64,000 nucleotides of DNA, taken from contig CAVUYQ010000025.1 of assembly GCA_963745765.1 (NCBI GenBank), forward strand, positions 154,943 to 218,942, given 5' to 3'. This DNA comes from Ww85 sp963745765 (GTDB lineage Bacteria > Desulfobacterota > Desulfobulbia > Desulfobulbales > Desulfocapsaceae). Below are positions 45,940-55,397 of this stretch, one piece after another. The notes below the pieces were generated by a model that did no database searches, had not been told where the DNA came from, and saw only the letters and a list, made by a program, of their open reading frames with translations. The position numbers and the translations under genes are program-made. Each line of letters opens with the position of its first letter. Positions within the stretch are counted from its first letter, which is position 1.

Positions 45940-46655
45940 GGCGGAGCCTCAATAGCCGGTTTGATTGCTGATTGTGGCTGAAGGTGCGCATACCATTTGT
46001 TTTCCAGTTTTTTGACCAGAAAAACGATACAAAAGGTGATTGTCAGGTAGAAGGCGGCGGCAGTCAGGAAGGCCTCGTACGGACTGTAAAATCGGGAATT
46101 AATAATGCGGGCCGCTCCGGTAATGTCGATGATGGTAATGACACTGGCAAGCGCGCTGCCGTGCAGCATAAAAATGATCTCGTTGCTGTAGGCCGGCAGT
46201 GCCCGGCGAAAACTGCTAGGCAGGATGATCCTGCGGATCATCAGCAGGCGTGACATGCCGGCTGCCATCGCTGCCTCGATTTCACCGTGCGGGGTCGCCT
46301 TGATAGCGCCGCGCAGGATCTCGGTGGTATAGGCGGCGGTATTGAGCGTGAAGGTGAACAGTGCACAGAAGTAGGCCTCGCGAAAAAGGGGCCAGAGAAA
46401 ACTTGATTTCATCAGCTCGAACTGGCCTAATCCATAGTAGACAAGGAACATCTGTACCAGAAGCGGCGTACCGCGGAAGAAATAGACAAAGGCACGGATA
46501 GGCCACTGGATATAAAGGTTGCCGTAAATGCGGGCTATTGCCAGCGGTATGGCGAGGAGAAGGCCGATGGTGAGGGATATTGATACCAGGATGAGGGTGT
46601 TTTGCAAACCCTCCAGATAGATCCCGATATTGTCGGTGATGATTGAGAAATCCAT
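45936..46655 (-). CDS. Amino-acid ABC transporter permease (HisM-like)
   Basis: This 239-residue permease has five hydrophobic segments, with RAFVYFFRGTPLLVQMFLVY in its N-terminal half and the EAA loop EIEAAMAAGMSRLLMIRRIILP. It pairs with the upstream permease (3-base gap) as in polar amino-acid transporters of the HisMQ/AotMQ type. Intact. Confidence 0.9.
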   Translation of the reverse strand: MDFSIITDNIGIYLEGLQNTLILVSISLTIGLLLAIPLAIARIYGNLYIQWPIRAFVYFFRGTPLLVQMFLVYYGLGQFELMKSSFLWPLFREAYFCALFTFTLNTAAYTTEILRGAIKATPHGEIEAAMAAGMSRLLMIRRIILPSSFRRALPAYSNEIIFMLHGSALASVITIIDITGAARIINSRFYSPYEAFLTAAAFYLTITFCIVFLVKKLENKWYAHLQPQSAIKPAIEAPP

Positions 46656-46658
46656 AGG

Positions 46659-47348
46659 CTACACCTCTCTGACGCCGACGCTGTAACGTCGTTCGAGGTA
46701 CTTGAGGATGTAGATGGAGATGGTGGTTATCAGCAGGTAATTGATTGCCACCACCAGGTAGAAGGTAAACGGTTTCCTGGTGGCGCCGGCGGCGAGTCCG
46801 GCCTTGCGGACCATGTCATCAAGGCCGATGATGGATACTAATGCGGTGGTTTTTACCAGGACCAGCCAGTTGTTGCCGAATCCCGGCAGGGCGTGGCGCA
46901 TCATCAGGGGCAGGGTGATGCGTCTGAAAATCATGAATTTACTCATTCCGTAGGCACTGCCGGCCTCTATCTGTCCCTTGTTGACCGCCAGGATGGCACC
47001 GCGAAAGGTCTCGGTCATATAGGCGCCGAAGATAAAGCCTATGGTCGAGATGCCGGCGATAAGCGGATTGATATCAATGTAGGCATCATAACCGAAAACG
47101 GGACCCATCCGGTTGATCAAGACCTGTCCCCCAAAAAAGATAAGAAGCATAAGGACCAGATCCGGGATGCCCCTGATGATGGTCGTATAGGTCTGGGCAA
47201 CAAGCCGGAGAGGTACTGAACCTGAAAGTTTTGCCAGGGCGCCGAGCATGCCGAGCGACATCGCCAGGACCAGGGAGACAAGGGACACTTCAATGGTCAG
47301 CATGGTCCCCTCAAGGATACTGGGACCGTAACCGTGTAGAGAAAACAT
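46659..47348 (-). CDS. Amino-acid ABC transporter permease (HisQ-like)
   Basis: This 229-residue permease starts MFSLHGYGPSILEGTMLTIE and has TTIIRGIPDLVLMLLIFFGG and the EAA loop QIEAGSAYGMSKFMIFRRIT. It is the partner of the downstream permease. It follows the binding-protein remnant by about 100 bases on the minus strand. Intact. Confidence 0.9.
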   Translation of the reverse strand: MFSLHGYGPSILEGTMLTIEVSLVSLVLAMSLGMLGALAKLSGSVPLRLVAQTYTTIIRGIPDLVLMLLIFFGGQVLINRMGPVFGYDAYIDINPLIAGISTIGFIFGAYMTETFRGAILAVNKGQIEAGSAYGMSKFMIFRRITLPLMMRHALPGFGNNWLVLVKTTALVSIIGLDDMVRKAGLAAGATRKPFTFYLVVAINYLLITTISIYILKYLERRYSVGVREV

Positions 47349-47449
47349 GAAGATTGTTTCCGGTTTATGATTTCCCGCCCGGGATCACCGTTTGCGATCA
47401 GGGGCGGGAAGGAGCGTTATCGGCTCGACGAGAATCCCGTTCGGGATCA

Positions 47450-47784
47450 TTATTCGCCATAGACGTTAAAATCGAAATACTTGTCCTGGATGGCTTTATA
47501 GGTTCCATCACTGCGGATCTGCTCGATTGCCTTGTTGAATTTTTCAACAAGATCGGTGTCCTCTTTGCGAATGGCGATACCGGCACCTTCTCCAAACCAT
47601 TTCGGGTCGCTGAGATCCGGGCCGATAAACTGGTAGTCGGCACCTTCAGGTTTCTTCAAAAAGCCGTCAGAGAGTGCCACACTGTCGGCGAGCAGCAGAT
47701 CGACCCTGCCGGCAGTAAGATCAAGATAGGCTTCATCCTGGGTGCCGTAACGTTTGATTTCCACGTCATTGCCATAGTTGTCCG
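47450..47784 (-). pseudogene. C-terminal remnant of the amino-acid-binding protein
   Basis: The minus strand reads VEIKRYGTQDEAYLDLTAGR, then VDLLLADSVALSDGFLKKP and DLVEKFNKAIEQIRSDGTYK to a stop at 47450. This is the C-terminal part of a family 3 periplasmic binding protein. The signal peptide and first domain (about 150 residues) are missing. It joins the ATPase gene out of frame near 47785. Confidence 0.8.
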
Positions 47785-48448
47785 TGAGGAAACCTCCCTG
47801 GCAAAACCCATTTCATGGGTGACGACGATCATGGTTCTGCCTTCTTCCGCCAGTTTACGCATGACCTGCAGCACTTCTCCAACCAGTTCGGGATCAAGGG
47901 CCGAGGTCGGTTCGTCAAACAGGATTACTTCCGGCTCCATGGCGAGAGCCCGGGCGATGGCGGCACGCTGCTGCTGACCGCCTGAAAGGTGGGCCGGGTA
48001 GACATCACGTTTATCGGGAATGCCTACTTTCTCGAGATAGCGTCGCGCCCTGTCCCTGGCTTCTGCCCGGGGAATCTTCAGGACGTGAACAGGAGCCTCG
48101 ATGACATTTTCCAGGATAGTCATATGAGACCAGAGGTTGAACTGTTGAAAGACCATGGCAAGTTTAGATCTGATTCGCTCAACCTGTTTCCGGTCCGCCG
48201 GGACGATTCTGTCCCTGGCGGGTTTGCTTCATCTGCACCTCTTCTCCCGAGACAATCAGGGTGCCGCTGTCGGGTATTTCCAGCAGATTGATGCAGCGAA
48301 GCAGGGTGGATTTGCCTGAGCCGCTGGAACCAAGAACGGAAATGACATCACCGGTGCCTGCGGAAAGAGATATACCGCGTAAGACGTTATTATCACCAAA
48401 ACTCTTTCGAATATCCTTAAGTACTACCGACTCGGTCCGATCAACCAT
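47785..48448 (-). pseudogene. Amino-acid ABC transporter ATPase, frameshifted and 3'-truncated
   Basis: This HisP-like ATPase has Walker A GSSGSGKSTLL, the signature HLSGGQQQRAAIARAL and Walker B ILFDEPTSALDPE, then VVTHEMGFAREVSS. An extra base near 48222 (CAAACCC for CAACCC) breaks MKQPARDRIVPADRKQVERI. After VSS the normal last 45-50 residues are absent and the binding-protein remnant follows. The gene is non-functional unless the assembly is wrong here. Confidence 0.8.
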
Positions 48449-48732
48449 TGGTTCCTAAAGAGTGTAGATTAATTATTGAATTTCTAAGACATTATAAGAG
48501 AGTTTGAGCGAATACTATGAAGAGAAAGTTGGCAAAAGTCAAATTAAAAGGTGCCTGGAATAAGAATCGTCAGCATGGTCTGCGGTCCATTGCCTGGAAT
48601 CGCGGCAGATTCAACCTGAGTTATTGCGAGTCCGGTATTGCGTTATCAGGAATAATAATTATCCATATCTGTAGACATCTTCACTAGATATTGGTTAATT
48701 AATTCAGTTCTCTAATCAACTAAGGAGCAGAT

Positions 48733-50020
48733 ATGACTGGAAAGGCTACCCTGACGATAGATAGTAAGAACTATGAGTTCGACCTGTATACCGGCTCTGA
48801 AAACGAAACATGTATCGATATCCAGAAGCTGCGTTCAGAAACCGGTTGCATCACCATGGATCCGGGGTACGGTAATACCGGGTCGTGCTACTCATCCATA
48901 ACCTTTGTCGATGGGGCCAACGGTATCCTGCGTTACCGGGGGTATCCGATAGAACAACTCGCCGAACAGGCAAGTTTTGTCGAGGTAGCCTATCTTATAC
49001 TCTATGGTGAACTGCCGACGCCGAAGCAGCTCGCCTTATTCCGGGCATCAATTGCGGAACATGCCCCGCTGCATACCAGTCTTGAGCACCATTTTTCCGG
49101 TTTTCCCAAATCGGCTCCGCCGATGGCCATCCTTTCCGCCATGCTCAATCTCGTCTCATGCTTTCATTCTGAAGTTCTTGATGTTCATTCCGAAGGGACC
49201 CGGGTTTGACAAGACGGTGGCGTTGCTGCTCTCCAAGGTGCGGGCAATAGCCGCCTTCTCTTACCGGATGGCCTCGGGACGTCCGATCATGCACCCGAAC
49301 CCGAACCTGGGTTACTGTTCCAACTTCCTGCACATGATGTTTTCCGACCCGTACCGGGAGTATATTGCCACCCCGGTGGTGGAGCGGGCGTTGAACCTCT
49401 TTCTTGTGCTGCACGCCGATCACGAGCAGAACTGCTCCACCTCGACCGTTCGTGTGGTCGGAAGTTCACGGGCCAATCTCTTCAGCTCTGTTTCTGCCGG
49501 GGTCTGCGCACTCTGGGGTCCGCTGCATGGCGGCGCGAATGCGGCGGTGATAAAGATGCTGGAAGATATCAAGGACTCCGGTAAACCAATCAGCCACTAT
49601 CTTGATATGGCCAAGGATAAGAGCAATGATTACAAGCTGATGGGATTTGGTCACCGGGTTTACAAGAATTTCGATCCACGTTCCCTGATCATGAAAAAGG
49701 CCGTCTATGAAGTGCTTGATGAACTGCAGCAGGAAGACCCGCTTCTGCAGGTTGCGCTGGAACTGGAAGAGAAAACCCTGAAGGACGATTATTTTGTCGA
49801 GCGCAACCTCTATCCCAACGTTGATTTCTACAGCGGCATCCTGCTGAGGGCTATCGGCATCCCGCTTAACATGTACACGGTCCTGTTTGCCATCGGCAGA
49901 ATGCCGGGCTGGATTGCCAACTGGCGGGAACTGCTCGAGCACAATCAGCGAATCTCCCGGCCGCGCCAGGTGTATACCGGGCAGACGGAGCGGCAATTTG
50001 TGCCCCTGAGAGACCGCTAG
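48733..50020 (+). CDS. gltA: Citrate synthase, one frameshift
   Basis: Merged product of about 428 residues, beginning MTGKATLTIDSKNYEFDLYT. Catalytic residues lie in LVLHADHEQN (His), MGFGHRVYKN (His) and NVDFYSG (Asp), in the usual order. It condenses acetyl-CoA with oxaloacetate. An extra G near 49203 (CCCGGGTTT for CCCGGTTT) breaks HSEGTRFDKTVALLLS. AAGGAG precedes ATG 48733. It could serve glutamate synthesis or a TCA cycle. Confidence 0.9.
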
Positions 50021-50159
50021 CCTCAGGTTCATGAACAGTGCGCTTTGATTTAGTTAAGTAATTAAAATCAAGGTTTTTTGACCGTTTTAGTATTGGGACC
50101 TACCGTGATATGATGAGCATTATTGCAGTGGCTGACCCTGGAAGCGAAAAGGACTGGAG

Positions 50160-50975
50160 ATGAAACGACCGGAGAATGTCATGCAGGTTTTCACCCTGCT
50201 GGATAAATCCAATTGTCGGAAATGCGGAGAAAAGACCTGTCTGGCCTTTGCCGGGGCAGTTTTTCAGGGCAGGCGTCCGATTACCGATTGTCCGAGCATT
50301 GATCATGACCGAGCCCGGCAGTTTATCGGAAAAGAAGCGGCACCCCCCCCGGTTGATGACCAGGATGATTCCTTAAAAGTCCTGATAGATCGAATAAAAA
50401 GGCATGACCTGCGGCAGGCGGCCGAAAGGACCGGCGGTTTTTTTGACGGTGACAAACTGACCGTGAAAATTCTCGGCAAGGATTTCAGCGTCGATTCCAC
50501 AGGAAAACTGCACTCCGACATCCATATGATCCCGTGGATTATCGTCCCGTTTCTTGAGTATGTCCTGAATTCAAAAGGTCGGCCGGTTACCGGGGATTGG
50601 GTATCGTTCAGGGAACTTGCCGGCGGCAAGGAGCGTTATCCGCTGTTTCAGAAGCGCTGCGAGGAGGCTATGCAGCGAATAGCCGATGTGTACACCGATC
50701 TCTTTGACGATATTACGCATCTTTTCCAGGCCAGGCAGGTTGAGAGCCGCTTCGACTCTGATATCAGCGTCATCCTGCCGGTACTACCCCTCGTCCCGCT
50801 GATGATCTGTTACTGGAAGGAGGATGAAGGGATCGGCTCAAGCCTGAATATCTTTTTTGACCGGAGTGTCGATGCAAATCTTGGCTGTAACCCGGTTTAT
50901 ACCCTGGCTGCCGGCTTGACGCAGATGTTCGAAAAACTCGCAATCAGGCATGGCTGTGCTGTTAACCATGCCTGA
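50160..50975 (+). CDS. DUF3786 protein with CFeSP-type N-terminal Fe-S domain
   Basis: This 271-residue protein opens with the four-cysteine Fe-S domain seen in AcsC: Cys19, Cys22, Cys27 and Cys44 (CRKCGEKTCLAF, TDCP). The rest resembles DUF3786: GFFDGDKLTVKILGKDF, DIHMIPWIIVPFLEYVL, WVSFRELAGG and DANLGCNPVYTLAAGL. Function is unknown; DUF3786 genes occur in anaerobes with corrinoid enzymes. The Fe-S domain could feed electrons to a corrinoid or another centre (inference). Confidence 0.82.
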   Translation: MKRPENVMQVFTLLDKSNCRKCGEKTCLAFAGAVFQGRRPITDCPSIDHDRARQFIGKEAAPPPVDDQDDSLKVLIDRIKRHDLRQAAERTGGFFDGDKLTVKILGKDFSVDSTGKLHSDIHMIPWIIVPFLEYVLNSKGRPVTGDWVSFRELAGGKERYPLFQKRCEEAMQRIADVYTDLFDDITHLFQARQVESRFDSDISVILPVLPLVPLMICYWKEDEGIGSSLNIFFDRSVDANLGCNPVYTLAAGLTQMFEKLAIRHGCAVNHA

Positions 50976-51007
50976 AGCGCTCCTGGAGCGGGTCAGGCAT
51001 GGCTGTC

Positions 51008-51583
51008 TTACCAGTTTTGTCCGAGCAGTTCAAAGTAGCCCTGCGGCCGGACACAGGCCGGACATTTGTCCGGAGCCGAAGATCCGCTGTGCAGGTACCC
51101 GCAGCCAAGGCATTTCCACACCAGAATTTCTTTCCGGCGAAATACCCTGCCGCTGCTTATGTTCTCAGCCAGTTCGCGGAACAGCTTTTCATGATGCCGC
51201 TCGGCAACACTGATTGCATCCAGGGTATCCGCCGCCCGCTTGAATCCTTCCTCACGGGCCTCTTTGGCAAAACCCCTGTACATCACGTCATGCACGTAGA
51301 GCTCAAGGGCGGCGGAGGAGAGAAGGTTAGCGTGAGTATCTTCGATGACCCCGGTCGGAAAAGACCAGGTCGTTTCAAGTTCTCCACCGTTGAAGAACTT
51401 GAAGAACCTGAGCGCGTGTTCGTATTCCTGTTCGGCTGTTTCATCGAAGAGGTTGGCTATCTGGATGAAACCGTCATCTTCAGCCCGTCTGGCAAAAATA
51501 TTGTAACGCGTGCGGGCCTGCGCTTCGGCGGAAAATGAGATGAGCAGGTTCTTTGCTGTACGGCTCTCTCTGAATGTTCCCAT
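51008..51583 (-). CDS. rbr: Rubrerythrin
   Basis: This 191-residue protein has a four-helix diiron domain (SAEAQARTRYNIFARRAEDD, ETAEQEYEHALRFF, SVAERHHEKLFREL) and a C-terminal rubredoxin domain with CLGCGYLH and CPAC. It reduces hydrogen peroxide in anaerobes. It converges on the DUF3786 gene and follows the ferredoxin gene by 15 bases on the minus strand, a likely electron donor pair. Confidence 0.93.
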   Translation of the reverse strand: MGTFRESRTAKNLLISFSAEAQARTRYNIFARRAEDDGFIQIANLFDETAEQEYEHALRFFKFFNGGELETTWSFPTGVIEDTHANLLSSAALELYVHDVMYRGFAKEAREEGFKRAADTLDAISVAERHHEKLFRELAENISSGRVFRRKEILVWKCLGCGYLHSGSSAPDKCPACVRPQGYFELLGQNW

Positions 51584-51598
51584 AGCAGAAGAAAGGTG

Positions 51599-51790
51599 CT
51601 ATTCTACTATCTCAATGGCATCGGCACCGCACTCGGCTGCGGCTTGTCGAACAACGGCCTGCAGATGCTCCGGAATCTCATCAAATTTAACAATGGAGAG
51701 GAGTTGGTCTTCATCGTATTCAAAGACTTCAGGGCAGAGTTTGTTGCAGTTGCGGTCGCCCATGCACTGATTGGTAATTATTGCTTTCAT
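51599..51790 (-). CDS. Asp-type single-cluster ferredoxin
   Basis: From ATG (complement of 51788-51790) the product is 63 residues, starting MKAIITNQCMGDRNCNKLCP. Cluster ligands would be Cys9, Asp12, Cys15 and Cys54, with Cys19 before Pro. The CxGDxxCxxxCP pattern, with Asp in place of the second cysteine, matches the Pyrococcus furiosus ferredoxin as I recall it. AAGGAGA lies upstream. It is probably co-transcribed with rubrerythrin. Confidence 0.82.
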   Translation of the reverse strand: MKAIITNQCMGDRNCNKLCPEVFEYDEDQLLSIVKFDEIPEHLQAVVRQAAAECGADAIEIVE

Positions 51791-52086
51791 CCGGGTCTCC
51801 TTCTTTGATTGGCCAGCAATAAGACATTGGTAAGTAAAACTTTCTTCCTCTCTAGTCTTAAAATGCAAACATCAATCAGTCAATTATATTCGGAAAAAAT
51901 TATCCAATCAGTCGGAAGAAAGGTGCATCTTCTGCTTTCTATGCTATAGTCGCCGACGATTGAATCATGCACCGCAGGCAGGTCAGGCCTTTATTGTTCT
52001 ATGGCTTTTGAAAACTTTATGCTTACTACATAGTAAGAAAACAGGCAGGCAAGCGAGATGTCCTTCCAGATTAACCAGGGGAATAT

Positions 52087-53157
52087 ATGAAAGTAGGAAT
52101 TATAGGATTGCCTCAGACCGGAAAAAAAACCCTTTTCCAGGTTCTGACCGGAAGCAGGCTGCCCGAGCACACGGTCTCTTCCAAACCGTTGCCGGGAACG
52201 GCGGATATCATCGATGATCGCTTCGACAAACTGGTGACGATGTTTGAACCGAAAAAGCAAACCCATGCCCGGATAGACCTGGTCCTTGTGCCCAAGATGG
52301 AACAGGAGTCAATCGCCAAGGGGGATATCTTCCGCGACATAATCGACGTCGATGCCCTGTGCCATGTGGTAAGAGGGTTCGAAGATGAGGCGATCTATCA
52401 TGCCTCAGGCTCGGTTGATCCGATTCGTGATGTCGAGATGGTCAACGGTGAACTGTTGATGCATGACCAGATCTTTACCGAAAAAAGGATCGAGCGGCTG
52501 GAAATAAACCTGAAAAAAATAAAGGACGAGAAACAGGCCAAGGAACTTGAGCTGATGCTGCGGATACAGGCTCATCTGGAGGGTGAGATCCCGCTTCGCC
52601 TGATGGAATTCACGGAAGACGAAGACCTGATGATCAGAAGCTATCCGTTCATCACCCGCAAGGAATTGATTATTGTCTTCAATGTCGCCGAAGACAAACT
52701 TGATGATTCATCCCTGCTGGAGCGGGTCAGGCCGATTTGTGAAGTGCAGAAGATTGAGGCGATGAGCGTTTCCGCCCAGGTTGAATCGGAGATTGCCCAG
52801 CTCGACAGTGAGGAGGAAAAGCAGGAATTTCTGCAGGATCTTGGTATCCGGGAGGCGGCCCTTGGCACGCTGACCAGGTTGTGCCTCAAGGCGCTCGGCC
52901 GCATTTCTTTTTTTACCGTTGGCAAGGACGAAGTACATCACTGGCTTGTCCGGGTAAATTCTCCTGCACCTGTCGCTGCCGGTGCAATCCATTCCGACCT
53001 GCAGAAAGGCTTTATCCGGGCCGAAGTCATGAAATATGAAGAACTGATGGAGTATGGCGGGGAAGCCGAGTTGAAAAAACGCGGCAAAATGTATGTGCAG
53101 GGCAAGGACTATATCGTTGTTGACGGCGATATCCTGAATATCCGCTTTTCGGTATAA
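52087..53157 (+). CDS. ychF: YchF-like Obg-family GTPase/ATPase
   Basis: This 356-residue protein has the P-loop GLPQTGKKTLF at residues 6-16, a coiled-coil insert (residues about 130-165) and a C-terminal TGS-like domain ending GKDYIVVDGDILNIRFSV. That is the YchF (DUF933) architecture. YchF binds ATP rather than GTP in several species and associates with ribosomes. The G4 motif is degenerate here, as NVAEDKLD replaces NKxE. ATG 52087 has AGGGGA upstream. Confidence 0.87.
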   Translation: MKVGIIGLPQTGKKTLFQVLTGSRLPEHTVSSKPLPGTADIIDDRFDKLVTMFEPKKQTHARIDLVLVPKMEQESIAKGDIFRDIIDVDALCHVVRGFEDEAIYHASGSVDPIRDVEMVNGELLMHDQIFTEKRIERLEINLKKIKDEKQAKELELMLRIQAHLEGEIPLRLMEFTEDEDLMIRSYPFITRKELIIVFNVAEDKLDDSSLLERVRPICEVQKIEAMSVSAQVESEIAQLDSEEEKQEFLQDLGIREAALGTLTRLCLKALGRISFFTVGKDEVHHWLVRVNSPAPVAAGAIHSDLQKGFIRAEVMKYEELMEYGGEAELKKRGKMYVQGKDYIVVDGDILNIRFSV

Positions 53158-53190
53158 TAGAACGCTTGAGGTTCAATAATTGGAGAAATC

Positions 53191-54228
53191 ATGGAAGCAG
53201 ACAGAGAAATAAATCGCCGTATTGTTCTCGCCTCACGCCCTGACGGCGCCCCGACAGAGGAGAACTTTCGCCTGGAACAAGTTGCAAAACCTTCGCCCAA
53301 AACAGGGGAGGTTCTCCTGCGCACCATTTACCTGTCGCTTGATCCCTACATGAGGGGACGTATGAGCGACAGACCGTCGTATGCCCCGCCGGTCGAGATC
53401 AATGCCGTCATGGTGGGTGCAGCCGTCAGCCAAATTGAGGAATCTCACCATGCTGCTTACCGGAAGGGTGATTGGGTCCTCGCCTCCAGCGGCTGGCAGG
53501 ACTATGCGATATCCGATGGAGCCGGTCTGACCCCACTCGGAAAAAATCCGGAAAACCCATCCTCTGCATTAGGGGTATTGGGTATGCCGGGTTTTACCGC
53601 TTATATGGGGCTTTTGGATATTGGTCGACCGAAACAGGGAGAGACCTTGGTGGTTGCGGCTGCTACCGGTCCCGTTGGCGCGACGGTCGGACAGATTGGA
53701 AAACTTAAAAAGTGTCGGGTCATCGGTGTTGCGGGTAGTCTCGAGAAATGTCAATACGCGAAAGACGTTCTCGGTTTTGATGCCTGCCTGGATCATAAAG
53801 CCCCTGATTTTGCTGAACAATTGCGGCAGGCTTGTCCGCGCGGCGTTGATATCTATTTTGAAAGTGTCGGCGGCAAAGTATTTGATGGCGTTCTGCCATT
53901 ACTCAATACCGGTGCAAGAATTCCGGTATGCGGGCTCGTCTCCAGGTACAACGCCACAAAACTTCCCGACGGACCTGATCGGCTCTCGCTGTTGATGGGA
54001 ACAATCCTGGTAAAACGTATCAAGGTTCAGGGATTCATTATTTTTGATGATTATGGGCACCGTTATGGTGAATTCGCAGAAGAGATGTCCCGGTGGCTGA
54101 GCGAAGGGCTAATCAAGTACCGTGAACACCTGGTTGAAAGGCTGGAGCAGGCGCCGAAAGCTTTCATCGGTATGCTGGAAGGCCGGAATTTCGGGAAAGT
54201 GGTTGTCCGGGTAAATGACCCGCAATAA
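53191..54228 (+). CDS. Medium-chain NADP-dependent oxidoreductase (CurA/YncB-like)
   Basis: This 345-residue zinc-independent MDR enzyme shows FRLEQVAKPSPKTGEVLLRT, YLSLDPYMRGRMSD, GMPGFTAYMGLLDIGRPKQG, AAATGPVGATVGQIGK and FESVGGKVFDGVLPLL. The Tyr/Met pattern YMRGRM is typical of 2-alkenal or curcumin reductases, which reduce alpha,beta-unsaturated carbonyls with NADPH. It starts 33 bases after ychF and may detoxify lipid-derived enals. Confidence 0.88.
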   Translation: MEADREINRRIVLASRPDGAPTEENFRLEQVAKPSPKTGEVLLRTIYLSLDPYMRGRMSDRPSYAPPVEINAVMVGAAVSQIEESHHAAYRKGDWVLASSGWQDYAISDGAGLTPLGKNPENPSSALGVLGMPGFTAYMGLLDIGRPKQGETLVVAAATGPVGATVGQIGKLKKCRVIGVAGSLEKCQYAKDVLGFDACLDHKAPDFAEQLRQACPRGVDIYFESVGGKVFDGVLPLLNTGARIPVCGLVSRYNATKLPDGPDRLSLLMGTILVKRIKVQGFIIFDDYGHRYGEFAEEMSRWLSEGLIKYREHLVERLEQAPKAFIGMLEGRNFGKVVVRVNDPQ

Positions 54229-54290
54229 CCAGGTTTCGCAGGGGAATGAGCAGCGCGGCCGTCACTGCCTGCTCTTTGGGATGATGCCTG

Positions 54291-55160
54291 TCACTTCGTA
54301 ACGACACACCTGTTTGCTAATAGTCCCAGCCCCTCGACCTCGATGACGCATTCATCACCGTTCTTGAGATAAATGGGAGGCTTCCGGATAAACCCGACGC
54401 CACCGGGTGTCCCGGTGGTAACCACGTCGCCCGGCAGGAGGGTGCACATTTTGCTCAGATACGATACCAGGTAGGGTATCTTGAAGATGAGCTGTTTCGT
54501 ATTGGAGTCCTGGAGAACTTCACCATTAACGCTGCAGGTGACCCGCAGGTTGTGCGGATCGGTGATCTCGTCTTTTGTGACAAGATACGGTCCCAGGGGA
54601 CAGAAAGTGTCCAGGGACTTGCCCATAATCCACTGGTCACCCGGTACCAGCTGAATATCCCGCGCACTCACATCGTGACAGTTCGTATAGCCAACGATAT
54701 AATCATAGGCGTCCTCCTCGCTGACATTTTTCGCTTTTTTCCCGATGACAAATGCCAGCTCTACTTCATAGTCCACTTGGCGGCTGAGTGCTTCAGACCA
54801 TTGGATGGGATCCCCAGGTCCGATGATCGATGACGGGAATTTACAGAAAACAGTCGGCCTGCTCGGCACTGCCATCCCTGTTTCTTCCGCATGGTCCATA
54901 TAATTGAGTCCGATTGCCACAATCTTCGAGGGATTGCTTATCGGAGCCAGTAACCGCACCTCACGTTCGGGTATGCCCTGCTCCCCGCTCTCGAGAATTG
55001 CCTGAGCCGCATCAAGACCCGATTGCCCCATATTCAGGAAACCGAGCATGTCATTAGGGAGGTTCCCTTGTGACGCACTGAATAAATTGATGACCTGTCC
55101 CTTCGCAACAAGGCCTAATTGCGGCGAACTGTTTCCAATAGAGTATGTTACCAGTTTCAT
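54291..55160 (-). CDS. Fumarylacetoacetate hydrolase family protein
   Basis: This 289-residue FAH-family protein has IVAIGLNYMDHAEETG, then QVDYEVELAFVIGKKAKNVS (metal Glu), GYTNCHDVSARDIQ and LPGDVVTTGTPGGVGF. Members hydrolyse or decarboxylate beta-diketo acids or oxaloacetate, or isomerise 2-hydroxyhepta-dienedioates. The N-terminal extra domain is short. It converges on the reductase gene. Substrate unknown. Confidence 0.88.
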   Translation of the reverse strand: MKLVTYSIGNSSPQLGLVAKGQVINLFSASQGNLPNDMLGFLNMGQSGLDAAQAILESGEQGIPEREVRLLAPISNPSKIVAIGLNYMDHAEETGMAVPSRPTVFCKFPSSIIGPGDPIQWSEALSRQVDYEVELAFVIGKKAKNVSEEDAYDYIVGYTNCHDVSARDIQLVPGDQWIMGKSLDTFCPLGPYLVTKDEITDPHNLRVTCSVNGEVLQDSNTKQLIFKIPYLVSYLSKMCTLLPGDVVTTGTPGGVGFIRKPPIYLKNGDECVIEVEGLGLLANRCVVTK

Positions 55161-55397
55161 AGTTATTTTATTATGTTAAGCAGTTTGGTGAGATAACGTC
55201 CATGGCCTGCCGGCCCTTAAGCGGGACGCCTGGTTTCGAAGAGTGCCGGGTACCTTTACCTCCGCATAACAGGATCAGAAGCTGAGCCTGGCAGATGTAC
55301 AGAACCTCTGGCAGGAGATTCACATATCTTCTCGAAATTGTCAAGACAGGGCGTTGGCGGGGAAAATTTAATATTTGCGCCCCGACCTCTCCGCCTT

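Noticed and set aside
49207..49209. TGA in citrate synthase as recoding
   Set aside because: The conserved sequence FDKTVALLLS resumes in another frame after an extra G in a G run.
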